Assembly (NCBI GenBank): GCA_958496175.1
Contig: OY292274.1
Location: 48,804,630-48,868,629, forward strand
From: Sisyra terminalis
Taxonomy: Eukaryota; Arthropoda; Insecta; Neuroptera; Sisyridae
Length of the DNA stretch: 64,000 nt
Reading direction: 5' to 3'
A model generated the notes under the pieces. That model was not told where the DNA came from, did not search any database, and saw only the letters and a list, made by a program, of their open reading frames with translations. Positions 21,255 through 33,810 of the stretch are shown here, piece by piece (the first letter of the stretch is position 1; every line of letters begins with the position of its first letter). The translations under genes were made by a program, and so were the position numbers.

Positions 21255-22657
21255 TCTTCTATCTATTATTATAAAGAGGAAAGATTTGATTGTTTGTTTG
21301 CTTTGAATAGTCTCCGAAAGTACTTGACCGATTTGAAAAATTCTTTCACTGTTGAGAAGCTACACTGCTTCCGGTGAACATAGGCTATATTAAATTTTCA
21401 AAAAAAATAAGGATCCATACTAAAACTCCAATAATGTGTGAAAAAATTACCAAAAAACTTTCTTACATCGCGTGCGCTGGTGATTTAACTAAAGAACGGA
21501 ACAACCGAATTTAATAAAACTTTATACTAAGATACAACACAATTACCCACACACGTTAGGCTATTTATCATTCCTTAAAAATAATAAGGGAATGTACCCC
21601 TTCCGTAAAAACTGAGGGATGAAAAAAAAAATTACTTTAGATAGACGAGTTATATATCATTGAAAAGGTATTTAAAAATTAAAAAAAGATCTGTATTAAT
21701 ATTTTTAGTTGAACTATTAAAAAGCATAGTAATTTAATTTAAAGTACAAAAAATTGCCTTTTTGAAATATAAATGTTTTTATAGATAATAATCTGACAGT
21801 AAACTGTTTTTATACAAAGTTGTGGTAAATAGATCCTTAGGGTTGCTCAGTAAGGAAATATTAACGAAAAAAATGTAATAGTAATACTAATAATAATAAA
21901 AATAGTAATAAAGCTTAAAATAAAAACGTTTTTAAAACCGTGCATATATAAAATGGTGCATTGATATACTCCTCTGACTGATGAAATTTTAATATTTGGT
22001 GTATTCCTCATAGGAAGTAGACATGTGATAAGATTTTTATTTGAAAATTCCTACCCTAACGGACAAGGGTGGATTCAGGATTTTTTTCTTGGGGGTTGGA
22101 CAATATCTTTTATTTGCAAGTACGTGAAAGGGATCACGAAAAAAGTTCGCAATTCCAGCCAGAAATCATCATAATGATAAATAATAAATAATCATATCAT
22201 CATAATGATAAAAGAAATTTAAAATCCTGTTCCAGAGCAAAAGGCATACGCCAAATCGTGTATGGTGAACTCTAGACTATCCAATATGGTTTAATTATAT
22301 AGTTGAAACTCAGATATTTCAATAATAACTTTAAAGATACATAATGGTTATACATGATTATGGAAGAACTGGGTTTCGTGCAATTGTACAAATTTCAATT
22401 TCGCAGTTGTGTTGTACAGTGCATAAGTGTAATAGTTTTTGGAAAAAGGTTCATTCGGGAATCGAAAAAGGGAGATGGGGTTATTTTGATACGAGTATTT
22501 TGATAACTTTCGACTTCTTTTAGTCATAATAAAGACCGAATTTATTGAACTTGGCGATATTTTTTATTTGATGTATGATGTAGTATGATTATATTTTTTG
22601 TAAAAGAATAAGAAAAATAAAATACGTTACGCAGACGAAGTCGCGGGGATCAGCTAG
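21255..22657. mobile_element. non-autonomous Helentron/Helitron-type element (1.4 kb)
   Basis: One terminus is the insect-wide sequence starting TCTTCTATCTATTATTATAA and GAGGAAAGATTTG, then GACCGATTTGAAAAATTCTT. The other terminus is GACGAAGTCGCGGGGATCAG and CTAG, followed by T. The interior shares a segment with the larger element at 33072: 21855-22040 matches 33475-33640, including AACCGTGCATA and GGTGTATTCCT. No Rep or helicase coding sequence is present. The family call is from memory of the termini. Confidence 0.75.
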
Positions 22658-22750
22658 TAGTATACTAAATTAAGATCCGATTTACGGCCTAAACTTCCAA
22701 CCAAACGTGAATGCCTAATTTTAAGTCGCCGTCAGACAAAAAATTAACGA

Positions 22751-23057
22751 TAGCTATTCAAAAAGTTTGTTTCGAATTAAAGTTATTAAGATTTAAAAGT
22801 TTTAGTTTTAAGAAGCTAAGAATGACTAATTCCTTAATACTTATTTTTGAGAATATCCATGAATGAAAAATGCATTTGTTTTGATTTTTGGGGTAAAATT
22901 TTGAGAATTCAGAGAAATATTTTAATGGCTTTAAAAACAATTTTAGCTCTTGTGTCCCTTTTTTTTATTGAAAAATATATTTTTCTGCCATTCTGAATAA
23001 TAATTTCTGCTAATCGTTAAGAAACATTTTCAAAAATTTTCCGATGATTGGAAAATA
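22751..23057. repeat. 307 bp tandem duplication, unit 1
   Basis: Begins TAGCTATTCAAAAAGTTTGT and is followed directly by a near-identical second unit at 23058. The units differ by scattered substitutions and one- to three-base gaps. Non-coding. Confidence 0.9.
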
Positions 23058-23363
23058 TAGTTATTCAAAAAGTTTGTTTCAAATTAAAGTTATTAAGATT
23101 TAAAAGTTTTAATTTGAAGAAGCTAAGAATGAATAATTCCTTAATATTTATTTTTGAGAATATCCATGAAAGAACAATGCGTTTATTTTGATTTTTGGGG
23201 TAAAATTTTAGAATTTAGAGAAATATTTTAATGGCTTTAAAAACAATTTTAGCTCTTGTTTCTTTTTTTTTATTGAAAAATATCTTTTTCTGCCATTCTG
23301 AATATTAATTTCTGCTAATCATTAAAAAATATTTTCCAAGATTTTCCGATAATTGGAAAATAT
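23058..23363. repeat. 307 bp tandem duplication, unit 2
   Basis: Second unit, beginning TAGTTATTCAAAAAGTTTGT and ending near ATTGGAAAATATTTGG. Divergence of several percent from unit 1 points to an old local duplication rather than a satellite array. Confidence 0.9.
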
Positions 23364-25552
23364 TTGGTAAATTTCTCAAAGATTTGATACCTTAAGATTT
23401 GATTTCTTAATTTTCCGGATAAAACAATAATTTGATATAATTTTCCCGAGAATACTGTTAAAAATATCAATAGAATAGCTTTTTTTAAGATTGTCCTCTC
23501 CCAATAGCGCAGCGTGTGTTTTAACTGCCCGGGATCGATCGAAAATTAGTCACCCCTTATTTTTTTCATTAGTCAAGACAGTTGGTAAAAAGTCAAATAG
23601 TTTTAAATTATTTAATAATTAAAAAAAATTACTATTAGTATTTTTGGCTCAGCAAAACCCTTCATAAAATTATAAATTTTAATATACCACCCTATTATCA
23701 CGTGCCACCCGGATCTATGATCCTCCTTCATGCTTCCACCATGTTACACCACTGTGTCCTGCATTTTCGATTAGCTAAAACCAGCTAAAGTTTATGAAAC
23801 ATCTACCTTCGAATGTCAATTTGAAGACAATTTTGAGTTTCCCCGCAAATTCAACTAAATATGTAAAAGATAGGAAAGATTGTGTCTTCCTATTTTTCAT
23901 GGCTTCTCTGAATGCAATAAAATAATCGTAAATATTTATTGATCCAAACTAAAATTGTTTTTAGGTTTCGGTAAACTTTAGAAGGTGTAAGAAAATGTTT
24001 GGCTTAGAAAATTATTTAAAGCAAAGGACAAATCCTATTTTCCTATTCCGGACCTATTCTGAGTGAACCTTTGTATGATTACTAAGGCCTTAGAATAAAT
24101 AGTGGAAAAAAAATTGGAAAATTAATTGGCAAACAATAAATGTTTTAGTAATTTGTGCATAATTTTCTCTATTACCTGTGCTTTTAGCACAGACAAAATT
24201 ATGTGCTAACAATGTCCATTTTCCATTGTACAAGCTATGAAAGACTGTTTTAGCGTTTTGCACAAATGAAAATTTCGCTAAGTTTCATCATTAATATCAT
24301 AAATTAAATTTCATGAGAGTTGAAAAATTAATGACATAAATTCATCAGAACTTCTAAGTGAAAAACTTGTATACAAGAACCATATATGCTGCAATTATAT
24401 CACAAAAAATACATACAGTTGACAACTATGAGTAAAATACCAATTAAGATGATTTTTTTCTTAAAATAGAGCTTTAGTTTCAATGGAAAAAAAGCCATTT
24501 TAGTGATCACGCTTCTTTGTTTTGTTCTCATAGCCTCCTGCTCTGTTTCTAGCCTCAAACTGACCTAAATACGAGGAGCTTTTTCAATTTCGCTTAGATT
24601 TACATTGAGGCAAATAAATATAAATGACCTCTTTGTAATGTTTCAACTTCTTGCACTGGCAAACACATAAAAGTTCGTCATTAGAATTCATTAAAAACAT
24701 TTCTTGTTGCATTTTTTCAAATAACTCATTTTTTCTGCTTTGAAATATGTGGATAAAAACAGGGAGAGTTTCTCCAGTAAGCTTCATTAATTCTTATGCT
24801 CTTCTCTGTTCGCTTTAGTAATTACCTTGTTGAGACGGCCACAACCCTCTAACCCTCTCGGTCTTTGACACACTTAATGTATGGGCGCTTCTTTCACCCT
24901 TATGTAGTTTTTTGCTGATAAAAACGGAACGCCAACGTTAGTTTGTGGTAAGAATAAGGATTTACCTTCGTTTGCGAATCCTTTGACTTATTTGGTTATC
25001 ATTTTTGGGATCTATTTGTCGGAGATGTTTTTATAATTAACTATAATACTTTTTTACGTTTTCGTATGTTTCTGACGTTTAGAATAAAATAACTTTAGAG
25101 GAAAAAAAATAAGCAAAACCTTTTGATCCTCCAAGCAAAGTATATCTTTTCATGATATTATATGAGTTTTAAAATCAATGTAATCATGAAAATATAAGGC
25201 TTATAATTCTTTTTTATTTTTTAGTTACTAAAGGAGCTTAATTTTTCCTTGAAAATGTTTAAACTGTAAAGGGATTGATAAGAATTAATATGTAGAAAAC
25301 ATTAACAATGCAAGTGCATACAAATAAAATTTAATTAAGTTTTTATAATATTTAGGTTGAAGCTGTTTTCGTAATTTTTTAAAACCGATTTTTCCATGGA
25401 AATAAAGTTCTTTTCTTGCAAAAGGGAATAAGAATTTTTTAAAAATTTTCATAACAAAAAAAGTTTTTGCACTGAAAATGATGGATGAATCCTCGTGAGT
25501 ATAAATATATATTGTTGATGGTACATTTATATAACTATTCGTTACCTGGCGA
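23364..25552. other. no gene recognised
   Basis: A GC-containing patch at 23495-23560 (CAATAGCGCAGCG then GCCCGGGATCGATC) resembles the head of a tRNA-derived SINE but the B box is poor. An imperfect palindrome at about 24152-24212 is centred on TGTGCTTTTAGCACA. Two AT-rich open frames on the minus strand (24584-24787 and 25285-25569) have no motif. Confidence 0.4.
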
Positions 25553-25729
25553 AGGGCCGGTGTTTTCACGCATGGAAAAATTAACCATTTCCTTAAGTAA
25601 GCTAATTAATTGATACCAATATATCTGTTGGAAAACTTTTTAGATGAAAATACGTATTTTTTCTTTTACCTCCCTCCAGATCAACTTTTACCTGAAAAAT
25701 CAATGTAAAGATGTGAAAATACCGGCCCT
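25553..25729. mobile_element. MITE of the AGGGCCGGTATTTTCAC family, copy 2
   Basis: A 177 bp element. The left end is AGGGCCGGTGTTTTCAC and the right end is GTGAAAATACCGGCCCT, a nearly perfect inverted pair. It abuts copy 3, which creates a palindrome at the junction. Non-coding. Confidence 0.8.
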
Positions 25730-25732
25730 AAG

Positions 25733-26065
25733 TGTCGGTATTTTCACATCTAGATAGTGACATTTACCTTCTAGATAAAGATTTTTTTGGAGGATAGCGA
25801 AACATGCGTATTTTTAGGGAGAAATTGGGATATATTTAGGACAGCAGGCACATGCTTAACATTTAAATAGCTATCTAAAAGATACGGTCTTTTTATATGT
25901 GAAAATATCAATTTTTAAAGAAAGAATTTATCTGTTAGATAAACTTTTCTCATTTATTCTACACATACCACAATTCTTAGAAGAAAATACATATCTTTTC
26001 TCTATTCTCCGTAATAAATTTAATCAAAAAAATAATTGTCACCCTTTTATACAAAAATACCGACC
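25733..26065. mobile_element. MITE of the AGGGCCGGTATTTTCAC family, copy 3
   Basis: Starts GTCGGTATTTTCACATCTAG and ends AAAAATACCGACC. The interior has TTATCTGTTAGATAAAC and ACACATACCA blocks, as in the copies at 11889 and 47486. It lies head-to-head with copy 2. Non-coding. Confidence 0.7.
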
Positions 26066-26707
26066 ATAACTTGGTTTATAGTTTGTCTTTTCATAGAAAC
26101 TATGTTTTTTTTTTCAGTAATAAGTGCTTTGCATGAAAAGCTAAGAGCAAACATTTTCTTTAAAAGATTAAAATTACCTAAATTTTTGGAAAAAAAGTTT
26201 TTTTTTATTTGAAATGTTTCATCTTAAATATAGAAAAAAATTGAAGTAATTTTTTTCAATTTCTTATGGAAACAGTTCTAAAAAGTTAATTCGCTAACGA
26301 CTGAAAGTAGAGAAATACAAACAGTAAAGAGGAAAACGATGAAAATGTCAAGGTTTCTAAGAAATTGGTCCTAAATATCTACTCCTTCAATGATAACGAT
26401 AAAAGATACTAAGTGTGTAAATATGAAACCATAATTTTCCCGTAAGTACTTCTGGTTGCCAATAGAGGATTTGTCAAACCATGTCATTATTGACAAAGAT
26501 TTTCAATTCACAAATGTATAAATTTCCTACGACTTCATCATTAATAATAGTATAATACTTATCGAATGCCTAAAAATTACGATTCGTAGACAGCATTGAA
26601 TTTCTGTTACCATTTAAACGAAAACTGCTGTGGTATTGTATCGAATACTTGTCGAATCCTACGTTGAACATGCTCTTAGAAAATCTGTGTTTTAAGGGTT
26701 TTTTTAA
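26066..26707. other. no gene recognised
   Basis: AT-rich DNA between a MITE and a SINE. A pair of related words ATCGAATGCC (about 26563) and ATCGAATACTTGTCGAATCC (about 26640) hints at internal repetition. Nothing coding. Confidence 0.45.
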
Positions 26708-26830
26708 AGGTGACCGAGTGGTCAAGGTGACCGCTTCAAAACTAGTAGGTGTTGAGTTTGATCCTCGTATCGAGTAAAGTTTTCATATTTCTCGATAATG
26801 GATTTTTATCAACCCTAAAAATCCATACAA
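26708..26830 (+). repeat. tRNA-derived SINE, copy C
   Basis: A box GTGACCGAGTGGTCAAG and a decayed B box (GAGTTTGATCC), with AAAACTAGTAGGTGTT between them. CTCGTATCGAGTAAAG and GGATTTTTATCAACC follow. It is related to the copies at 1925, 6575 and 50368, and the tail is lost or diverged. Confidence 0.75.
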
Positions 26831-27020
26831 TGATCTTAAAAGATTTGTTAAGAATATACTATGGATTATACTATTGTTATATTATACTATGGCTTGTTTA
26901 CATTATTGTTAACAGTTTCCCAAATAAGAAAGCAGTGAATTTTTAATTCCTATAGAGTGTATGCCACACAGGCTTGCTGTTTTTTTGTGTGGAATATATA
27001 ATGCATTTATTATTCTAATG

Positions 27021-27247
27021 CAGTGGTTCTTAACTATGTTGAAGGTACTAACCTACTAAACCTACCAGTTTCATATGCGCATTCATCGAATTCTTCTTAA
27101 TTGAAAAATAAAATATGGTTTTGTTAAATTCAAAATTTGGTATAAATAAGTCATAAGATTCGAGGGTATGTTTTGACCTCCGCTGAACCCGTGAGACTGA
27201 CTCACCGAGCCCCTAGGGTTCAATCAAACTTAAGTTAAGAACCACTG
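27021..27247. mobile_element. hAT-type MITE (227 bp)
   Basis: Ends are CAGTGGTTCTTAACTATGTT and the reverse complement of CAGTGGTTCTTAACTTAAGT, the common hAT-MITE terminus. The 8 bp flanks are TTCTAATG (27013-27020) and TTGTAATG (27248-27255), seven of eight identical. The interior includes the typical CGAGCCCCTAGGG block. Non-coding. Confidence 0.85.
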
Positions 27248-27255
27248 TTGTAATG

Positions 27256-28468
27256 TAATTTGTGTAACTTACTATAATCGTTGTTTTTGGTTTTGAGAGC
27301 AATTTCAACGCATAGTAAATGTTTCCTTGGTTGACTTTCCTGTATTTGCTTAGAGTAAAATCGCTTTGGTTCTTAAGAAATATCTTGATGTAGCAGCTAT
27401 AAACAATGACAAAGTTTCTAAATTTCAATTTGATTATGGTTTTAACTACTTACCGTGCAATCAAAACCATACAGGTATAAAGATCCCTGATCCCTGTTTT
27501 TGGAGTAAAATTAAAAAAAAAAACAACCTTTGTCAAAGAAAATAAGAAAAAGAAATTAAAATTTTCGCTTCGTTTCCCCATTTCAAAGGAAAATATTAAC
27601 AAATTGAATTTCTTGAAAATCAATAAATCACATTCAATTTGTACGTAACATAAAAAAAAATAAAATAAAAATTTCGTTTAGTCTTAATAAATTGCTTGTG
27701 GAATGAAATGAAAAATTCGTATCCCCTATATTTTTTTTATGAAGTATAAAATGTATTTGTATAATTCGTATTTGAAAAGGACCAATATCCAACAATTGAG
27801 TCTCGTTGAATTGAATTTAGAGAGAACAAGTTCCGTGAAAATGTAACAAATAACAGAATGGACTGAAAATCTAGACGAACCTTGCAAGATTACGGCTCGT
27901 TTTCCTTCCTCCTTGTTTTTCTATTATTGGAAATAAAATCAAGAGGAAATATTCAATTTTATTGAGTAAAGTTGAGTTATCTTCATCGTAAACCGATTCA
28001 AATTGTTTCGATATTATCTCGCATTGGGATGTGCAGAATTTAGTGCTTCTTAAGTTTATTTTCATTGACTTATAAAGAAAAACTAATGCAGCAAGTTGTT
28101 ACGGTGGATAATGAAGAGATTTTCCAAAACGAATTTCATAAATTTTTTAGAAGAAGCTGATTTCGGTAAATTATTTTATAGTTTAGATGAATGAAAAAAA
28201 AAATAAACAGTCGTTTTTAAATGTGATTAAAATTCAAAGAAAATAAGTTTTATTCAATTTCTAACAACCAATAAGTAAAATAAAACAAAATTAGAGTATA
28301 AGGAAAAAGGTGCAACTGAGGAAACTTCTTCTGGAATTCAATTTGAATAAGTGTGCTTGGAAATTAATATAAATGAATGTATTTAATGAATCAAATATCG
28401 TATTTTTTTTTTATTTTCGAGAAAATTAAGATCAAGGTAAGATTGGTTAATTCATAGTTTTTATTTTT
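27256..28468. other. no gene recognised
   Basis: AT-rich DNA. Two minus-strand open frames, 27213-27428 (which overlaps the MITE end) and 27871-28065, show no family motif. Nothing else is visible. Confidence 0.45.
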
Positions 28469-28505
28469 CGCGATGTTTCGAAGTATATTATTCCTTCTTC
28501 TGGCG
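28469..28505 (-). ncRNA. decayed hammerhead-like motif
   Basis: On the minus strand: CGC, CAGAAGA (from CTGATGA), a 4 bp stem II GAAG/CTTC around an AT loop, GAAAC, ATC, then GCG that pairs with CGC. The box and cleavage triplet are both altered, so it is probably inactive. The order of parts is the same as in the better copies. Confidence 0.4.
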
Positions 28506-28789
28506 ATTATAAATAAATATCAGGATCGGAGAAAAAAAGAATAATAAAACATACCGTAAGAACTTTAAACTGCAAAAAGAAGGATAGATTCTTGTTTAAG
28601 CTTGTAATAGTAGAGTGGTACCAACATTTTTTTAACTTTCTAATTATATTTACAATCTGTACCTAATATAGTTACAATTACTAAATTGTGAAAATAAATG
28701 GAATAAACAGTCTAGTCGGAAATAAGTCTTGCAACTTTGCTTCTACCACATCGTTTTATTTCATGTTGGACTTTTGGGCAACTATATTA

Positions 28790-29200
28790 AAATCTCTCCG
28801 ATAGGTTACTTAGATATGTATGTTTGAGTTATTGATTTAGGAATGAAATGGTCTGCAATTTGGGACTGGGATGATTTTGCTGTCAGTTTTTGTATTTTTA
28901 TACGAAATTATAAATTTTTTCCTTCACTGTTACTATGTGAAGATCTTTTTATTCGATTGCGTTGAGGACGTACCATGGTGCGTTTATTAACACTCTTAAA
29001 ACTTTAGTAGAAGTTTCTTCAAAATTTAATTATAGGAGCAAGCAGTGATTCCCCAAAATTGATGACCGTAGTTCCTAATTGGTTTAAGTAGTGTCTTATA
29101 GATAAAAAATTTGCTTTGAAGAGAAAATTTAGATCTGTGGCCAAAAAGCCATTAGAAGTAGCGGAACTTCGGCTCAAGTTGCTTTATTTATTGGAACTAT
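28790..29200 (-). pseudogene. decayed Jockey-type LINE reverse transcriptase fragment
   Basis: The minus strand gives SLQSKFFIYKTLLKPIRNYG and HQFWGITACSYN, then after stops INAPWYVLNAIE and KDLHIVTVKEKIYNF. Residue by residue this follows the intact copy at 38472 (LSLDNKLLIYKVILKPVWTYG, ELWGTTSNS, TNAPWYIT, KDLKVTTVREEIARF). At least four stops or frameshifts are present. It covers only the part after the YADD box, so it is an older 5'-truncated insertion of a related family. Confidence 0.8.
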
Positions 29201-31865
29201 GATTTTTCTAGTTTAACTTTGAGCTAAGATTAAGTTCCTGATATCACAAGAAGTAAAGAATGTAGATATAATAGAATTTCAACAAATGGTAGATTCTTAC
29301 AACTTCTTACTACGGGTGTCGGGTACGGGAATTTGTTTTTATCGTAAATATTTTAAAAGCTTTTTAGGTATTTGAAATAGAAATGTGACGTTTTGTAAAT
29401 ATCTCCGTTAAATTAAATAACATATAAACTACTTATTTTCTTGAAAAAAACATTAAAAATCAGAATAACAGATTACCAATGTTATAATTAGAATAGCAAT
29501 TACCAACAGTGTTTGATTAGAAATACTTTTTTTTCTTGATTATTAAAAATCACCTTCACTACTAAGGGTCATATGCGACTCTAACTATTAAAACTCTAAC
29601 ATTAAATTTTAAACTGTTAAACTTTTACATAATATTCCACTAATTTTTCACCTCCTCATCAATCATACACCTTTATTATAAAAATATTTTAGTTAATAAG
29701 CTTATTGCAATTCCAACTACAGATTAAATATTATTTGCCATAAATGATTTTTAAATACAATATGAGTATCATTATTAGCACATTATATTTTAGAACACAG
29801 TAAGTATAACTTTCACAAGATTTGAATGTAAAACTATAATTAATTAATCCATTAAAACCAAAAATAGAATAAAAAAATCACGAAGAAATAATATTTATAC
29901 TTTGGCTGAGAATTATAGTTTTAATTTTTCACTCTTAAAAAATATAGATTTTTGAATCAAAGTACAAGAATAGGTGTAAGTATAACATTCAAAGTTGGTA
30001 GATGTCCTGAAAAACAGTTTGAGTTAAAATCCAAATAGTCATTATGAAAAGATTCTGATGGTTAAGGAAAATCACGATTGCAAGGAAAAAATTAAAAAAT
30101 TGATTAAATTTTGAAAAAAATCGTATTTTTTAAAAATGTATTTACTTTATTTTTCAATTTTCTAGACTTTTTCGAAAGTATAGTGAAAAATAGTTACTGT
30201 TGAATTACTAAGGAAAAACCCTAACATTTAACTGCACTCCATCCATACGAAAACGAAAATTTCCTGCAACATTTCGACCTCCTTATCTTGATTCATAACG
30301 AAACGAAATACGCTTTTTTAGAGTTTTCAATTCAAAAACGTCTGCGTAGTTTATTTCACACACAAAGCTTTTCCAATAACTGATTTTCGCCATTTGCTTT
30401 TTTATTTAAATATTTACTCCACCTGAAAACGCTCATGTCTACAATACACACTCAGAAGTATTTTAACCAACTCCGCTTTTATCGCCTCGTTTTCCAAATC
30501 CCTTACCCATCGACCATCCCATTCCAACAAACACCCCCGTCATCTGTGATTTCAATCCGTTTCCAATTGAGAATTTTCATTTTTCCCCAACTTTAAGTGT
30601 CCCATTGGCGCACAAAAAGAACATAAAACCAAATAATCCTCGCAATTATTTTCATTCAAAGAAAAAGTGACGTGCGAAACATTATCATTTTTTAAAAGCT
30701 CCCAAGCTTTTATCATATTTAAACTTTGAGAAAACATATAACACCAGCCTTAAAGAAACCAAAGCGAGACGTTTAACTAAGTTAGTTGACTTGGAAGGTG
30801 AAAAAAGTAATTAAAAATCCGGCAAGCCCTAATTAAATTTTAAAATTTATAAATTAGAAAAATATATATTTAACACAAGCCGGCCGCATTCTCATTATTT
30901 ATCTTATAAAATTTGCAGTCAAATTAAAAGTTGAATTTGTGTTAAAAATTCACTTTTTTCACCCTCTTGAAACAAGTTTAGGGGTTCGAATGTACGTTCA
31001 ACGGGTTCACACGTGAAAAAGCGAAAGAGAGAAAAAAAATCACAATAATATGCATATCATCATAAGGGGTAAAGCCAAAGCTCTTAACTGATATAATTCA
31101 GAATTCATTGTAAAAAATACATAAAGCTTACATTCGGAAATAATTTTTATTTCCATTTCTCCAAATATCTTTTTGAAAAAAAATTGTTTCAAGGAAAACA
31201 ATGGAATTCATCAATTTTTTTTGTCAAATATTTGGTATAAAAGTTGATATTAACATTCTAAGTAGTAATTTTTTCAATGGATGAATAAAGTGCTTGGTCT
31301 TGTCAATAATGCTTTTTATTCTTAATTTTAAGACATGCAATTTGCTATCCTCCTTTTTCTTTTCCTTGGTGACTAAAAATTAATAGTAAAATTCTTGAAC
31401 ACAAAAGATTTATAAAATGGATCACACTTTTGTAGAAAAAAGTACGTAAGGTAGAGCGGTTAATAGAACCATAAAACTTTAATATTTATTTTGGATATCA
31501 TTTTAAATTTTGCACTAAAATCAATTAACAATTATGTTGCAATTTTAACAAATAAACCCATTGATACCCTAAAGATAGAGACAAAAGATAAATTAATTTT
31601 TTTAAATAACAAAGCTCTATCCTAAGGAAAATCAAGAAAAACCCGTTGAGGCATCAATTTTGATGAAAATTGGATATTCTTATATTATTTTTTTTGAAAC
31701 TTATAATGTCAAAAAAATATATAAGTTAAAACAAGTAATAAATTTTTTAAAAACTGAAAATATCTTTCATATTATGGTACAATTTCAGATCCTTGGTGAT
31801 AACAACTTAATGCAAATTTTCAGAAAATTAGGATTAAAAGAAGTAGTTAAAACTAGATTTTTATT
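29201..31865. other. no gene recognised
   Basis: AT-rich DNA. The patch at 30200-30560 is a little more complex. Open frames at 30552-30737 (-) and 31660-31986 (+) carry no motif, and the latter runs through a hammerhead-like element. Confidence 0.45.
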
Positions 31866-31903
31866 CGCGACGTTTCGGCCTTTTATTAAGCCTTCCTCAG
31901 ACG
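31866..31903 (-). ncRNA. hammerhead-ribozyme-like motif
   Basis: On the minus strand: CGT, CTGAGGA (one change from CTGATGA), an extra A, stem II GGCTT-AATAA-AAGGCC with one bulge, GAAAC, GTC, then GCG pairing with CGT through one G-T wobble. There is no loop in stem III. It lies 80 bp from the long palindrome at 31983 and may belong to the same Penelope-derived insertion. Confidence 0.55.
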
Positions 31904-31982
31904 TTCATAAACATCGCTTTAACTTTGTCATCAATAATCCATGTTATAATCCATTTTATAAAAACGATACAGTTAATAAAAA

Positions 31983-32151
31983 ATAATAATAAGAGCTTTC
32001 AGGATACATAAAATTCAATTAAAATTAGCTATAAATGATACTCTTAACAAACCTAACGACTTAGCACAGTTGTGCTAAGCAGTTAGATTTATTAAGAGTA
32101 ATAGCTAAATTTTATTGAATTTTATGTATCCTAAAAGCTCTTATTATTATT
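31983..32151. repeat. 169 bp near-perfect palindrome
   Basis: Arms of about 84 bp meet at CTTAGCACA-GT-TGTGCTAAG. The left arm starts ATAATAATAAGAGCTTTCAG and the right arm ends with the corresponding inverted sequence, ending AAAGCTCTTATTATTATT. A transcript would fold into one long hairpin. The order of origin (transposon end, hairpin RNA locus) is not decided by the sequence. Confidence 0.85.
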
Positions 32152-33071
32152 TCTTTTATCTTTAAATAATTTATTAATTGCATGTGTTTATATTTTATTG
32201 TAATTTTTATAAAGGTTGATATCTAAGATAAACAGCAAACAAATTTTATGGCAATGATTTCAAAATTAAAAAAAAATGAAGTCAATCGGAACGAGACCAA
32301 ATTGAAAATGAAATATGCAAGTTTAGCAAATGTTAATTAAAACCATATTTGCGCGGTTCACATTATATTTACATACATGAAAATTTAAATTTATGTTTAT
32401 GTTATATTTTAAGTTTGAATCTTTTTTTTTTCTAGTTTTTTCTTCAGTTAATAAGACAAAAAGACTTTAATTGTTAATATATGTAAAAGCAGCAATTTTT
32501 GCCTCATATTTTATATTTTATTCAACCGTTAAGAGTTTACTATAGTATCTTTTTAGCAAATTGATTGAAGCTCTCGTTACGTTAATAAAACGAAGCTTTT
32601 TTTGTTCAAATTTGGTTCAGTAATTTGACTGTTAATTGATGACAGGATAACAAATAACAATAATCATATTCATAGTAGGTACAAAATCATGTAGCAGACA
32701 ATTGCATTCTTTAAAAACTACAATTTTATCAAACTAATTAAAAAAGCTCCATAAAAATTTTATAGAAACATTTCATAATAATCAAATTATTATTTTTCCA
32801 ACTTACTCCTAAGTCTAAAATTCTGACAAAATTTTACTATTTGCTACTATTGAAGTACAAAATCTGTAAAAGTATAATTTTTAAAAATAATTTTGAACAT
32901 ATAATACAGCTTTTTTCCGTAGAACATTGTTGATATTGCGTTGTAAATAAAATGAAAAGATCTTACCAGGACAAGGTATGCTCTTGGAGTAATGGATTTA
33001 GCTCAAATTTCCTAGGATGTAGGTTCCCTTTTAATGAAGATATTTGGTTATAGGAACCACTACTCAATATC
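32152..33071. other. no gene recognised
   Basis: AT-rich DNA up to the Helentron boundary, without open frames or repeats that I can identify. Confidence 0.5.
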
Positions 33072-33810
33072 TAATATATAAAATTCTCGTGTCACGGGGT
33101 GCGTTGCTAAACTCCTCCGAAACGGCTCGACCGATTTTCATAAAATTTTCTATGTATATTCGGTAGGCATGAGAATCGGACAACATCTATTTTTCATCCC
33201 CCTAAATGGTAAGGGTGGTCCACCCTTAAATTTTTTTTTTTATTTTTTGGATAAAATTTTTTGTTTTTATTTTTTTATGATACATCATACAAAAATACAT
33301 ACAACCCTAAATTTTCACCCCTCTATGATCAACCCTTATTTTTTTATTAATTAAAAACTTTAATTTTTTTGGCTAGATTTTTATTTTGTCATGACTAAGA
33401 ATAACAAAAAATCATATTACTCTTAATTTTCACCCTTCTACGATCAACCCCTATTTTAACGGAATATTAACGAAAAAAGTAAAAGTAGTAGTAAAAAAAA
33501 TAATTATATTAATAAAGCTTAAAGTAAATACGTTTTAAAAACCGTGCATACATAAAATCGTGTAATTATATATCTCCTCTGCCAGATAAAATTTTAATAT
33601 TCGGTGTATTCCTTTCAAGAAGTAGGCATGTGAAAATATTTTTTTTTAAAATTCCTGCCCTAAAAGAGTGAATTGGGGTGATTAAGTTTCTTTGAGAAAA
33701 TGTAGAGTTAATCAACAATCGAAATTTTGAATTTACTAAGTGTAATTAATAAATAAAGAATAAATTAATAATAAGTTTCTGTTTTTGTTATATAATTTTA
33801 ACTACAGCAT

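Noticed and set aside
23495..23560. tRNA-derived SINE head
   Set aside because: CAATAGCGCAGCG is suggestive but the B box (GGGATCGATCG) is poor and no second copy was seen.
30265..30300. Another hammerhead-like motif (minus strand, CAAGATAAGGAGGTCGAAATG)
   Set aside because: Resembles the order of parts but has no paired stem II and no correct CTGATGA box; within chance for this base composition.
31660..31986. 108-codon open frame on +
   Set aside because: Runs through a minus-strand hammerhead-like motif and into the palindrome; no protein motif.
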